Below, piece by piece: positions 1 through 8,711 of a stretch of DNA of 64,000 nucleotides (positions are counted from its first letter, which is position 1; each line of letters begins with the position of its first letter). The notes beneath the pieces are model-generated. The model had not been told where the DNA came from and did no database searches. It was given only the letters and a program-made list of their open reading frames with translations. The position numbers and the translations under genes were made by a program. Source of the DNA: an uncultured Bacteroidales bacterium (GTDB lineage: Bacteria; Bacteroidota; Bacteroidia; Bacteroidales; UBA932); contig CALVDG010000012.1 of NCBI GenBank assembly GCA_944326255.1, forward strand, positions 1-64,000, read 5' to 3'.

Positions 1-2
1 GA

Positions 3-68
3 TACCTCACGCCAAACGAAAAATTTAAACAAATTATTAATCAGAATTCTGTTGCATTTGCAAGTTGA
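3..68 (+). CDS. Possible 3' end of an upstream gene
   Basis: The first bases of the window read openly in the third frame as about 21 codons (YLTPNEKFKQ...SVAFAS) ending at TGA 66-68. The stop overlaps the TTG that opens the next reading frame. This could be the tail of an upstream gene, or the N-terminal part of the DUF3575 gene separated from it by a frameshift. The piece is too short to assign a family. Confidence 0.25.
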   Translation, partial: YLTPNEKFKQIINQNSVAFAS

Positions 69-1129
69 ATTCAGCTGGACAGACCCCGGAGTTCCGCATA
101 TCCATAAAGGGAATGACTTCTCCTGAGGGAGCGAGCGCGTTCAATCAATGGCTTTCGCACAAGAGGGTGGAGTCTTTCGTGGAGTATCTGAAAACCAGTA
201 TGGGTGTCTCACTGGCTCCCTCCGTGCTTGATACGGCTGGTATAGGAGTAGACTGGGACGGCCTCGCAAGATGTATAGAGCAGTCAGAACCCTTCCGTGG
301 GTCTGATGAGGCTTTGTCAATTATCAGAGATACACCTATATGGATAACCGAGGACGGGAAGGTGACCGGTGGCCGTCTGAAGTCTTTAAAGGATCTTCGT
401 GGCGGGGAGGTGTACAGATATCTGATGAACGATATCTTCCCTTCTCTGCGCCGTGTCTCAGTGGCTCTTGAGTACAGCCCGGAACCGCTTCCGGCGATAA
501 AGACCGTCAGCCCGATGCCCGTACAGTCAGTGCTCTATACTGCTCCTGTACTTGAACCGGTTGTCAGAACATCCTCTTTCCCCGGACCGGATCCTTACTA
601 TCGTCTGGCTCTGAAGACCAACCTTCTGGCCGACATCGCCCTGATGCCCTCGCTGGAAGTGGAGTACCTCATCAACGAGCAGTGGTCTGTGGCGGCGCAC
701 GGAGCCGTGGCCTGGTGGAGCAACGAGCCTGCACATAAGTTCTATCAGATATCGACTATCTATCCCGAAGCCCGGTGGTGGTTCAAGACCAAGGCCCCCT
801 GGCACGGACATTATCTCGGACTCTTTGCCGGAGGTACGTGGTATGACCTTGAGAGAGGAGCCAGAGGCTATCAGGGTGAGGGCGGCTTCGTAGGACTCAG
901 TTACGGTTACATGTTCCCGATATCCAAGAACCTGTCTTTTGAGGCCGGTCTCGGACTCGGATATCTTTACACCAAATACAGAGAGTATCTCCCTGTGGAT
1001 TTCATGGGCGGCACCCATTATGTGTACCAGCAGACTTCGGTACTTAACTGGTTCGGTCCGCTCAAAGTCAAGTTTGCGTTAGTATGGCGTCTGTGGGACA
1101 CCAATAAAACGAAAGGAGGTGACAGATGA
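65..1129 (+). CDS. DUF3575 / OmpA-like fimbrial-locus protein, N-terminus missing or shifted
   Basis: The first ~110 residues resemble the middle of an OmpA-type peptidoglycan-binding domain: a beta strand leading into GMTSPEG, then N..LS..R...F..YL. Residues ~185-350 (from RLALKTNLLADIALMPSLEVEY onward, ending KFALVWRLWD) match the DUF3575 outer-membrane barrel found beside Bacteroidales fimbrial genes. There is no signal peptide and the OmpA-like domain begins part-way, so the 5' end is lost, frameshifted or upstream of the window. The only available start is TTG at 65. The gene overlaps the next by 4 nt, so it is co-transcribed with the pilus genes. The likely role is an outer-membrane/cell-wall component of fimbria export or anchoring (inference). 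Confidence 0.7.
   Translation: MNSAGQTPEFRISIKGMTSPEGASAFNQWLSHKRVESFVEYLKTSMGVSLAPSVLDTAGIGVDWDGLARCIEQSEPFRGSDEALSIIRDTPIWITEDGKVTGGRLKSLKDLRGGEVYRYLMNDIFPSLRRVSVALEYSPEPLPAIKTVSPMPVQSVLYTAPVLEPVVRTSSFPGPDPYYRLALKTNLLADIALMPSLEVEYLINEQWSVAAHGAVAWWSNEPAHKFYQISTIYPEARWWFKTKAPWHGHYLGLFAGGTWYDLERGARGYQGEGGFVGLSYGYMFPISKNLSFEAGLGLGYLYTKYREYLPVDFMGGTHYVYQQTSVLNWFGPLKVKFALVWRLWDTNKTKGGDR
1112..1120 (+). promoter_or_regulatory. Strong Shine-Dalgarno for the DUF5119 gene
   Basis: AAAGGAGGT ends 5 nt before ATG 1126, inside the 3' end of the DUF3575 gene. Such a full anti-16S match is uncommon in Bacteroidetes, which mostly use AT-rich leaders. It supports start 1126 and coupling to the upstream gene. 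Similar strong sites precede nfnB (30955-30962) and etfA (33272-33280). Confidence 0.7.
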
Positions 1130-2157
1130 GAAGTACTGTAATAGTGAGGACGGCAGTATTCGCGGCAGTGCTCATGCTGTCGCTCAGCGGATGCCGCAAG
1201 GAACTGTGCTACGACCACAGTCACTGGAATGTCAATGTGCTGCCTGAATGGGAGCTTGCCTGGGAAAGGGACTATGGCCGTGATTGGGAGAGTGCCTGGG
1301 ATTTTCCCGGTGGCATCGTCTATGACAGTCTGCGTCCGGTACCGGGTACAGGTATTGCCGCAGTGGTCTATCGTGAGGACAATACATATTCAGAAAGACA
1401 CCTTTCCGGTGATGGAGGGGAACTGCCGCTTGGAGAGGGAAGGCAGTCGATACTCTTCTACAATGACGATACAGAGTATATCGTATTCTCGTCCATGAAT
1501 TCATATGCGGAGGCTACGGCGACAACCCGTACACGCACCCGCTCCACTTATACGGAGGTCCATGGTGACGAGAGTACGGTCAACTCTCCTGATATGCTCT
1601 ACGGTGCCTGGATTGAGGACTTTGTGGCCGACTTTTCACCCAATGCGGAGCCTGTGGACATGCCTGTGACATTGAAGCCGCTGGTGTACAAGTATGTGAT
1701 AGTCTATGAGTTTGCAGCCGGTATTGAATATGTGCAGCTTGCACGCGGCGCGCTGGCCGGTATGGCCCAGTCGGTATATCTGCAGGACGGACGCACCGGT
1801 TCGGAGAAGGCCACGGTGCTTTTCGACGAAGCGACAATAGACCAGGAGCGTGAGGCGGTCATAGCGGTAGTCAGTACCTTTGGAGTGCCCAATTATCCGG
1901 ACATATACTATCCGACCAAGGATCCTGAGGAGATTGCAGGGCCTTTCGGACTCAATCTGGAACTCATGCTTCCTAACGGCGGTATGAAGAGTTTTGAGTT
2001 CGATGTCTCGGATCAGATGTCAGACCAGCCCCGCGGAGGTGTAATACGGGTGGGCGGTATCGTAGTGGACGAGTCGGACTTCCCGACGGAAGGCGGTGGC
2101 TTTGATGTGGACGTGGACGGTTGGGGAGAGTACGAGGATATAGAGTTACCATTATAA
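1126..2157 (+). CDS. DUF5119 domain lipoprotein of the fimbrial operon
   Basis: This 343-aa protein has a lipoprotein signal (hydrophobic run ending LSLSGC, acylated Cys23). It is followed by the ELCYDHSHW...V..EWE.AWERDYG block that I recognise from DUF5119, a family almost confined to Bacteroidales fimbrial clusters. The C-terminus is acidic (GFDVDVDGWGEYEDIELPL). Unlike the downstream pilins it has no T-K/R-A activation-type site after the Cys. It sits between the DUF3575 protein and the first fimbrillin and is probably an anchor or assembly lipoprotein. The molecular role is unknown. Confidence 0.75.
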   Translation: MRSTVIVRTAVFAAVLMLSLSGCRKELCYDHSHWNVNVLPEWELAWERDYGRDWESAWDFPGGIVYDSLRPVPGTGIAAVVYREDNTYSERHLSGDGGELPLGEGRQSILFYNDDTEYIVFSSMNSYAEATATTRTRTRSTYTEVHGDESTVNSPDMLYGAWIEDFVADFSPNAEPVDMPVTLKPLVYKYVIVYEFAAGIEYVQLARGALAGMAQSVYLQDGRTGSEKATVLFDEATIDQEREAVIAVVSTFGVPNYPDIYYPTKDPEEIAGPFGLNLELMLPNGGMKSFEFDVSDQMSDQPRGGVIRVGGIVVDESDFPTEGGGFDVDVDGWGEYEDIELPL

Positions 2158-2197
2158 GAAATAATATCAACATTAATTCAACTAAATTCAAATTATT

Positions 2198-3148
2198 ATG
2201 AAAAAAGCACTTTTTGCAGCACTGGCCGGCGCAGTGGTACTCGCGGGCTGTGCAAAGACTGAGGTTGTAAAGACTTCAGATTCAGTGAACATCAGGTTCG
2301 ACAATGCCTACGTAGGCAATCCCACAAAGGCAACGATCAATCAGATCACCAAGGATCAGTTTAACAACTTCTACGTTCTCGCCTACACAAATGAAAACGC
2401 AAATTTCTTCAACAATGAGAGAGTGTACCAGGATAACGGTGTGTACACTTATGATGTTCTGAAGAAATGGGCGCAGAATGCAGGCTATCATTTCGCAGCT
2501 TATTCCAACGGTGGATACAATGCGGAAACCGATGGTAAGTTAGAGGGTGTCACATTTGCAGACGAATCTCTGGTAATTGCTGATTATACAGTGAAGAATG
2601 CTGATAGAAGAGACCTTGTCGTTGCTATCTCCACAACTGATCTTGAAAGCAACAACGAGCCTGTTGGGTTCACATTCCAGCATGCTCTTGCCATGGTTAA
2701 GTTCACTATCATCAACGGCCTTGGAGACAATGCCATTGAGATAACTGATTTCCAGGTTGTAGACGTGCCCAACACAGCCACAATGACTCTGACAAAAGAC
2801 GCTGCTTCTGTGGCATGGGGTGCAACGACTGCAAACACAACATTTACGAGTGAGGACTTTACCAGCGTTGCCAACGGAGAGGGTGAGTCCGATGAGTTTG
2901 TCGTAATACCCTCCGGTGCTCAGACAAATCTTCGGATTACCTTCACTGCAACAGTAACACCTACTAATGGTGGAGACGCTTCAGAGGAGACCCTGACAGC
3001 TACTATCGAGAATTATGACTGGAAGCCTGGATTCCGTTATAATTATGAGGCAACCATCACAGCTCAGGATATGAAATATATTGAGTTCGCAGATCCTGAA
3101 GTTACTGACTGGGGTGCTTGGCAAGATGTGGCAGAGGATATTGACTAA
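2198..3148 (+). CDS. Fimbrillin family protein (probable major pilin)
   Basis: This 316-aa lipoprotein precursor has a signal peptide with lipobox LAGC (Cys18). A T-K-A site at residues 43-45 lies where FimA/Mfa1-type pilins are cut after a basic residue so that donor-strand polymerisation can start. The rest fits the Mfa-like fimbrillin fold: F.VLAYTNE near residue 65, WAQNAGYHFAAYSNGGY, F.FQHALAMVKFTI near 165, and a C-terminal W.PG..Y.Y...I strand. It is visibly more AT-rich than its neighbours, has an AT-rich leader, and is followed by a GC-rich hairpin (3163-3196). Those features suit the most highly expressed subunit (inference). Confidence 0.8.
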   Translation: MKKALFAALAGAVVLAGCAKTEVVKTSDSVNIRFDNAYVGNPTKATINQITKDQFNNFYVLAYTNENANFFNNERVYQDNGVYTYDVLKKWAQNAGYHFAAYSNGGYNAETDGKLEGVTFADESLVIADYTVKNADRRDLVVAISTTDLESNNEPVGFTFQHALAMVKFTIINGLGDNAIEITDFQVVDVPNTATMTLTKDAASVAWGATTANTTFTSEDFTSVANGEGESDEFVVIPSGAQTNLRITFTATVTPTNGGDASEETLTATIENYDWKPGFRYNYEATITAQDMKYIEFADPEVTDWGAWQDVAEDID

Positions 3149-3162
3149 TTTTATAGATTGAC

Positions 3163-3196
3163 CGGCCGGGCGGGGTTGAATGTCCCTTCCCGGTCC
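3163..3196 (+). other. Intercistronic GC-rich hairpin after the first fimbrillin
   Basis: GGCCGGGCGGGG pairs with CCCTTCCCGGTCC across an 8-nt loop, with one internal mismatch and one bulge. No U-tract follows, so it is more likely an mRNA 3'-end stabiliser or partial terminator than a full terminator. It lies between the first and second fimbrillin genes, where it could set a high ratio of the first subunit. Confidence 0.55.
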
Positions 3197-3216
3197 CTAA
3201 CTAAAACACAGTCGCG

Positions 3217-4257
3217 ATGAAACAAACATCCATGATATTGATTCTGAATGCCGCAGCCGCTCTGTTCCTGTTGGAGTCCGCGTCATCGTGTGCTAAAGTC
3301 AGCATTGACAGTTCCGGACAGGCAGGGCGGTATATAGGATTCACATCTGCGGTTGAGACAAAGGCACCTCCAGTGGAGTCATCTGATGATATGGCAGAGT
3401 TTGCTGTCTGGGCTGCTTACTATGCGGAAGGCTCGTTGGATGATGTGCCAATGAGAGGTATAAAGGTGTACCGTGACAATCTCGGTGCCTGGATGTACGA
3501 CGATCTACAGCCGTGGCAGGAGGGAGACTGGCATTTTGAGGCTTTCTATCCGCATCCGTCAGTATTGGAGGTCTCGGAGATAGTAGAGGGCAAAGATGCG
3601 ATGGGTATAACATTTACAGCACCGAAAACCGAGGAGCAGACAGGTCTCGAGGGGCTGACCATTGAGTATTACTACGGTCCGACAGCCTCCCATGACCTGA
3701 TGACGGATGAATATACACGCAGCTATACGATTGCATCTCCGGATGCCAGTCCGGTACAGTTCACGTTCGAGCACCTGCTCTCACGTGTCGGTATAGCAGT
3801 CAAGTCCACAAGTAATGATGTGAGGCTCACATCTCTTGTCTTCAAGGGGATGAGTGTCCTTGGTGCATATAACACGCAGGGAAGTCAGGGAGAGTGGCGG
3901 CTCCTGACCTCGATACCTGAGCTATCCAATGTCCAGCCTGGCAGCTTTACTGCTGACCTGTCTGACATATCCGCCCCTCTTCCGTCCGACGGTACGGCAG
4001 TCGATGTCCTCTCCGATCTTCTTCTGATACCACAGACTCCAGGTGACTCGGAGAACGGGTTGACGCCTATAGTCGTGGAAGTGAGCTACACCATGGGGGA
4101 GGCTGCTCCTGAGACCAGAACACTGGCCCTCCCGTCCTCCACACCTTGGCAGCCCGGCCGCCACTACCGTTATACCATTACTCTCGGAGGCTCGGATGTC
4201 AACCTGACAGTCAATATAGTGGATTGGAATGAACTTAGCTACTCTGTTGAATTCTAA
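3217..4257 (+). CDS. Fimbrillin family protein (second pilin-like subunit)
   Basis: This 346-aa predicted lipoprotein has acylated Cys25 in SASSC and a T-K-A site at residues 48-50. Typical Mfa-like fimbrillin blocks follow: MAEFAVWAAYYAEG, WMYDDLQPWQEGDWHFEAFYPHP, FTFEHLLSRVGIAVK and the C-terminal WQPGRHYRYTITL. It lies 68 bp after the first fimbrillin and its 3' end runs to within 14 bp of the next start. It is probably an accessory or minor pilus subunit; a second structural pilin cannot be excluded. Confidence 0.78.
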   Translation: MKQTSMILILNAAAALFLLESASSCAKVSIDSSGQAGRYIGFTSAVETKAPPVESSDDMAEFAVWAAYYAEGSLDDVPMRGIKVYRDNLGAWMYDDLQPWQEGDWHFEAFYPHPSVLEVSEIVEGKDAMGITFTAPKTEEQTGLEGLTIEYYYGPTASHDLMTDEYTRSYTIASPDASPVQFTFEHLLSRVGIAVKSTSNDVRLTSLVFKGMSVLGAYNTQGSQGEWRLLTSIPELSNVQPGSFTADLSDISAPLPSDGTAVDVLSDLLLIPQTPGDSENGLTPIVVEVSYTMGEAAPETRTLALPSSTPWQPGRHYRYTITLGGSDVNLTVNIVDWNELSYSVEF

Positions 4258-4270
4258 TAGTGGAAACGGT

Positions 4271-5311
4271 ATGAGAAAAGGATATTTTATACATAGGTTA
4301 TTGGTAGCGGCCCTGGCTGTTCCACTGGTGTCGCTTGTCTCCTGTGAGAGGCATCTGGATGTATCAGGAGAGGCCTCGTCCGTGCAGATCAGCGTAGACC
4401 TGCCCGGCAACATGGGCGTCGAGGAGAAACCGTGGACCAGGGCAGATGGAGACTATGTCAATGCCTCTCAGTATGAGGGCGTCCGCACACTAAGGATTAT
4501 CGTGACTTCAGGTCCGGCGGAGGACAGGACTATCCTATACAACCAGAAAGTGGAAGGCCTGACGAATGTAGACACTTATACGACGACTATCCCGGATCTG
4601 CCGCATGACAGCCTGACCTTTTTCGCCATTGCCAACGAGGAGAGTCTTGACATGACGTATGATGACGAGACGATTCTGTCCAATCTGGCGGAAAACCACA
4701 AACTGTTGTTCTTGGACAATGCCGACCCGAAGCATTTTCCGGCCCGCGGTCCTGATATTGTCGGGCACGGTATACCGATGTCCGGCTCTACCGCCGTGCG
4801 TCTGACTGGTGACATGTCAGTCAGGATCGACTTGTACCGTTCTGTGGTGAAACTGGCCCTTGTGGTGGAGAATGCGACAAAGAGTCCTGTAACTCTGCGG
4901 GAAGTCTCGTTCGGAGAGTTTTTTGGAGACTGCTATTATATGTTCCGCGATGTGAATCTGGATGTCCCCGACGAGATACAGTACACTGATATGGTGTACG
5001 AGAACCTAAACATCGTGATTCCCGGTGCTAATGATGAAGACCCTTCTGTAAGGCCTTATACGGATACGCTCTCTGCGTATTTTTATCCTACTCACCCTGC
5101 CTTTGAAGGTGGGAACAGTCCGTTTACATTAGGCCTGACGACTGGAAGTGGGGCTTATCCCTCTCAGGTGTTTGCTCCGAACAGAACCTTTTTTATCCGC
5201 AATACACAGGTCAATCTCCGGGTGCGTATCACTACCGACGTTGGTATCGAGATTGATTTCGAGGTCGCTCCCTGGGATGAGTACGAAGTAGAAGTACCTA
5301 CGTTTGATTGA
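4271..5311 (+). CDS. FimB/Mfa2-like fimbrial lipoprotein
   Basis: I place the start at ATG 4271 rather than the in-frame ATG 4229, because only the shorter form begins with a proper signal peptide (MRKGYFIHRLLVAAL...SLVSC, Cys25). It is 346 aa long. A T-R-A site lies at residues 56-58. Later blocks (VRTLRIIVTSG, SVRIDLYRSVVKLALVVEN, LRVRITTDVGIEIDFEVAPW) resemble the FimB/Mfa2 anchor family, which links the pilus base to the outer membrane and limits fibre length in Porphyromonas. The anchor role is inferred from family and position. Confidence 0.7.
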   Translation: MRKGYFIHRLLVAALAVPLVSLVSCERHLDVSGEASSVQISVDLPGNMGVEEKPWTRADGDYVNASQYEGVRTLRIIVTSGPAEDRTILYNQKVEGLTNVDTYTTTIPDLPHDSLTFFAIANEESLDMTYDDETILSNLAENHKLLFLDNADPKHFPARGPDIVGHGIPMSGSTAVRLTGDMSVRIDLYRSVVKLALVVENATKSPVTLREVSFGEFFGDCYYMFRDVNLDVPDEIQYTDMVYENLNIVIPGANDEDPSVRPYTDTLSAYFYPTHPAFEGGNSPFTLGLTTGSGAYPSQVFAPNRTFFIRNTQVNLRVRITTDVGIEIDFEVAPWDEYEVEVPTFD

Positions 5312-5337
5312 TGAAAGTAAATAGAAATAAGTAGGCC

Positions 5338-8300
5338 ATGAGAAATATAATAAATACAGTCTTATCCGCAGCGTGTGCGTTGATGATATGCGGCTGCACT
5401 TTTGACGAGCGTCTTACCCAACCGGTGAAAGAAGGCGTTCCGACGACAGTTCAGTTGGGCTATAGTGTCGACGGGGCTTTGCCCATGACCAGGGCAGAGC
5501 AGGATGCCTCCTATGAGAATGACGTGAACAATCTCTATATCTTCGTGTTTGACTCCAACGGCAGCCGTGTGAGAACTACCGATGATAACGACAATGACCG
5601 CAGCTTTTTCCAGGAGAGCGACATGTCTATAAATCACGGAGACGGTACGCCGGGCAATCTCACTAACGGAACCATCAGATTCAAAGTGGGCTCTGTCCTC
5701 GGCGCCACCATCATCGGTATAGCCAACCTTACGACCGAGACTACCACTACCGCCTTCCGTGTCACCAAAGAGGATATGGATGCCATCACTACCCTGGATG
5801 AGCTTTCCTCCTATGTGATGCGGATGGAGGATGGCAATACCATAGAGCGCAATGCCCTTTTCATGATGACCGGCTATGCTGTTGACAACGCTACGGGCCG
5901 CACTGACATCGATATAGTCGGAAATGAGGGCGGCACCACCGAACTCTCCTGTTCTATACGTCTGACCAGGGTGGATGCGAAGATCAGAGTCAACATTACA
6001 TCCAGTCCTAAGGATCCGACATGGAGCAATTTCTCATTTGAGCCGAGGACATGGAGGGTGATGCGGGTGCCTTCCCAGACCTTGTTGCTGCCCTATGACC
6101 AGACCAGCGGCAAGACCGTGGCCGGACCGTGGCTGGATTCGGAAGGAGTCGCCTGGGACGCGACTGTGAACGCGGAGTATTTTGACACTCAGGAAAGGCC
6201 TTTCGAGACGATGGACAGGACTGAGGACGACAATACCCAGTACTATACCGGCGGCAGCTTTGTCTTCTACATGCCGGAGAACAGAAAGAGATTCAGGGAA
6301 GAGATAACAGTGACCGGCAATGAGGGTTACGCTCTCAGGGAGGAGAGCAACACTGTGAATGAGGTGGACGGAAGCAAGCCCGGACAGATATACACCAATA
6401 CTGACTTCAAGTATGCCGACCCCAATTCCACTTATCTGATACTGACAGGCTATCTTTCCTACACTGCCCAGAACGGTACGGTGGTCAACACCGATGCCCG
6501 CTATATAGTGCATCTCGGTTATTACTCGAAAGACCCGAACGATTATGACACCAAGCGTAACGGAGACTATACCTACAATATCAAAGTGACCGGAGTCAAC
6601 AGTCTTCAGACAGAGGTGCTCAACGGGGCGGAGGACAGAGAGGACAGGCCCGGCTATGAGGGAGATGTGGTCTACAGCAACAACGAGATATACTATCTGG
6701 ACTCTCACTATGACCGCTGTCTGTTGGAGATACAGCCTTCTGACGTGACTGACGCCATGACCTGGAGTGTCAAGACTCCCTTTAGCTCAGGTGTTCATGC
6801 AGTGGGAGAAGATTATGTCGGAGTTGAGGACTTCCGTTGGATAAAGTTTGCCATCAATAAGAAGTATGGTATTCCCCACACGAGGTATGCCAAGTATCCC
6901 GGTGATGATAAATATGACCCTGATTGGAAGCCCGTGTCGGCAGATTTGAATGATGTTCCGCAGTTGGTGGACATAGACCAGCTGATAGAGTACCTCAAGC
7001 TGGTCAAGAAGGATGACCCCTCAATGTCCCGGATATTGGCCGATGGAACTACCGACGGCCATGTCTGTATCACTGCCTTCGTGGAAGAGAACCTGTACTA
7101 CTACGATCCTGTCAATGACCCGTTTAGGCAGAATCCTCAGCCTCAGCTATGGCATGATTGCGTGGACCGTGACGACCGTATGATGCATATCGTAGTGCCT
7201 GAAGACGGTATGAGCGACGGATATTACAGTCCTGACGGCAACACCTCCGTGGTTACATCACTTTACTCTTTTATCCAAAAGTCCATTCGAACAGTGTACA
7301 ACGCTGAGAATAGGTCACTTCAGACTGCCTGGGGACTTGAGTCCGTGATGGAGGGCTCGGACAATGGATATCAGGGGCGCCTTCCGACCGGGAATGTCAG
7401 CAGTGCTCAGGGAAGTTGGAATTATAACCGCAACGGTCGTAGAAACAGTCTTACATGGATGGAAGGCAAACTATGGACGGACGTGGTACGGACATCCGAG
7501 CGTTACGGCCTTAATTCGGGTTACGAATATGCCACTTACGCCTGCCTGCTCCGTAACCGCGACCTTGACGGAGACAATGTTGTGGACGGAGATGAGGTCA
7601 GGTGGTATCTGGCGGCGATAGACCAGCTCACAGACATCTTCCTCGGTGAGTGGGCCTTGGATGAGGCCTCCCGTCTCTATCCCTATGACCCCAAGAACGG
7701 ACAGTATCCTCCGACCGGTAAGGTTTACTGGCACTATACCTCCAGCAGTCCTGATGGAGGCAACCCCAATGTTCTGTGGGCTGAGGAGGGTGCATCCCGA
7801 GGTTCATTCGGTTCGTCAGCAGATGTAATAACAGATGGCCGCTATGCGTACAGATGCGTCCGCAATCTCGGAATAGATATTGATAAGCCGGATACGGAAC
7901 CTGAAGACCTGGTGGATGTGACTGCAAACGGTGACGGGACTTATACCATTGACCTTTCGCGTATGAATCCCAAGTCTCTGCGCACTTCCTCTGACGGAGG
8001 AATACCGCTTCCGGATGGAGATGAGAAAAGTCTCAACAACCGCCCTTATACCAAGTTTATCGTTGGGGCAGATATTTATGGCGCTGATGAACCTTACGAC
8101 AACGTCATTACTTTTTATGACGGAGATAAAGATATTCTCTATAGTGAGGCTGGTTTTAGGTGGCAAAATTCTGGTTATTGGGCTCAGTTCCAGCCACCGA
8201 ACAACCCTTGCCCGGCCGGCTATAGAATCCCCAATCAACGCGAGCTTCTTATCATGAGCTCCAGACTGACCTCAGACCAGTGGCCTCTTTATAAGGATGA

Positions 8301-8550
8301 GACTACTGTTAGATACGAATGGGAACGGTTGGGATTTGCACATTGGGATTGGGTCGCATATCCTGATCCGCAGGAAGCCAGGTGGCAGGAATACTATATG
8401 TGCCAGACTTCCTTCTCCATGAACGGTATGGGGCCTTATAGTAATGGATTGAGGGAAGGCTTTATGTGGGGCTATTCCAACGGCGTATTCATGCTGCAGA
8501 ACAAAAGGACGGAAGTCGGTTACGTCCGCTGTGTCAAAGACACCAACTGA
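5338..8550 (+). CDS. DUF4906 large fimbrial protein (tip/adhesin-type candidate)
   Basis: This 1070-aa lipoprotein precursor has lipobox Cys20 and a T-R-A site at residues 51-53. An N-terminal FimB/fimbrillin-like region (VNNLYIFVFDSNGSRVR; RLTRVDAKIRVNI) is followed by the long DUF4906 region. Residues 742-753 form an EF-hand-like acidic loop, DLDGDNVVDGDE, leading into VRWYLAAIDQLTDIF. The C-terminus (~970-1070) holds NPCPAGYRIPNQRELLIMS and ends with YVRCVKD, as in the FISUMP-type modules these proteins often carry. It is the last gene of the fimbrial operon and is followed by a terminator. Its size and place suggest a tip adhesin, but this is inferred. Confidence 0.75.
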   Translation: MRNIINTVLSAACALMICGCTFDERLTQPVKEGVPTTVQLGYSVDGALPMTRAEQDASYENDVNNLYIFVFDSNGSRVRTTDDNDNDRSFFQESDMSINHGDGTPGNLTNGTIRFKVGSVLGATIIGIANLTTETTTTAFRVTKEDMDAITTLDELSSYVMRMEDGNTIERNALFMMTGYAVDNATGRTDIDIVGNEGGTTELSCSIRLTRVDAKIRVNITSSPKDPTWSNFSFEPRTWRVMRVPSQTLLLPYDQTSGKTVAGPWLDSEGVAWDATVNAEYFDTQERPFETMDRTEDDNTQYYTGGSFVFYMPENRKRFREEITVTGNEGYALREESNTVNEVDGSKPGQIYTNTDFKYADPNSTYLILTGYLSYTAQNGTVVNTDARYIVHLGYYSKDPNDYDTKRNGDYTYNIKVTGVNSLQTEVLNGAEDREDRPGYEGDVVYSNNEIYYLDSHYDRCLLEIQPSDVTDAMTWSVKTPFSSGVHAVGEDYVGVEDFRWIKFAINKKYGIPHTRYAKYPGDDKYDPDWKPVSADLNDVPQLVDIDQLIEYLKLVKKDDPSMSRILADGTTDGHVCITAFVEENLYYYDPVNDPFRQNPQPQLWHDCVDRDDRMMHIVVPEDGMSDGYYSPDGNTSVVTSLYSFIQKSIRTVYNAENRSLQTAWGLESVMEGSDNGYQGRLPTGNVSSAQGSWNYNRNGRRNSLTWMEGKLWTDVVRTSERYGLNSGYEYATYACLLRNRDLDGDNVVDGDEVRWYLAAIDQLTDIFLGEWALDEASRLYPYDPKNGQYPPTGKVYWHYTSSSPDGGNPNVLWAEEGASRGSFGSSADVITDGRYAYRCVRNLGIDIDKPDTEPEDLVDVTANGDGTYTIDLSRMNPKSLRTSSDGGIPLPDGDEKSLNNRPYTKFIVGADIYGADEPYDNVITFYDGDKDILYSEAGFRWQNSGYWAQFQPPNNPCPAGYRIPNQRELLIMSSRLTSDQWPLYKDETTVRYEWERLGFAHWDWVAYPDPQEARWQEYYMCQTSFSMNGMGPYSNGLREGFMWGYSNGVFMLQNKRTEVGYVRCVKDTN

Positions 8551-8610
8551 TAGGGCGGCTATGTGCGGCCCCCCCCCGGCTGACGGCACATCCCGTATAG
8601 CTTAACCATA

Positions 8611-8636
8611 GGGCGACCCTTCCGGCCGCCCTTTTT
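8611..8636 (+). terminator. Rho-independent terminator of the fimbrial operon
   Basis: GGGCGACC-CTTCC-GGCCGCCC forms an 8-bp stem with one mismatch, directly followed by TTTTT. It lies 60 bp after the stop codon of the DUF4906 gene. A 9-C homopolymer at 8569-8577 lies between the stop and the hairpin. Confidence 0.7.
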
Positions 8637-8683
8637 CATATCCTCTCTGCGTGTCCTGGCACTTTCCCTTGTGCCGGAAGTAT

Positions 8684-8711
8684 AAAAACGTAAATTTTCT
8701 CATACGTTTTT
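8684..8711. repeat. 9-bp perfect inverted repeat upstream of higBA
   Basis: AAAAACGTA (8684-8692) and TACGTTTTT (8703-8711) are exact reverse complements 10 nt apart. The element precedes the toxin-antitoxin promoter by about 50 bp. It may be an operator or a weak second terminator for readthrough from the fimbrial operon. The stem is AT-rich. Confidence 0.45.
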
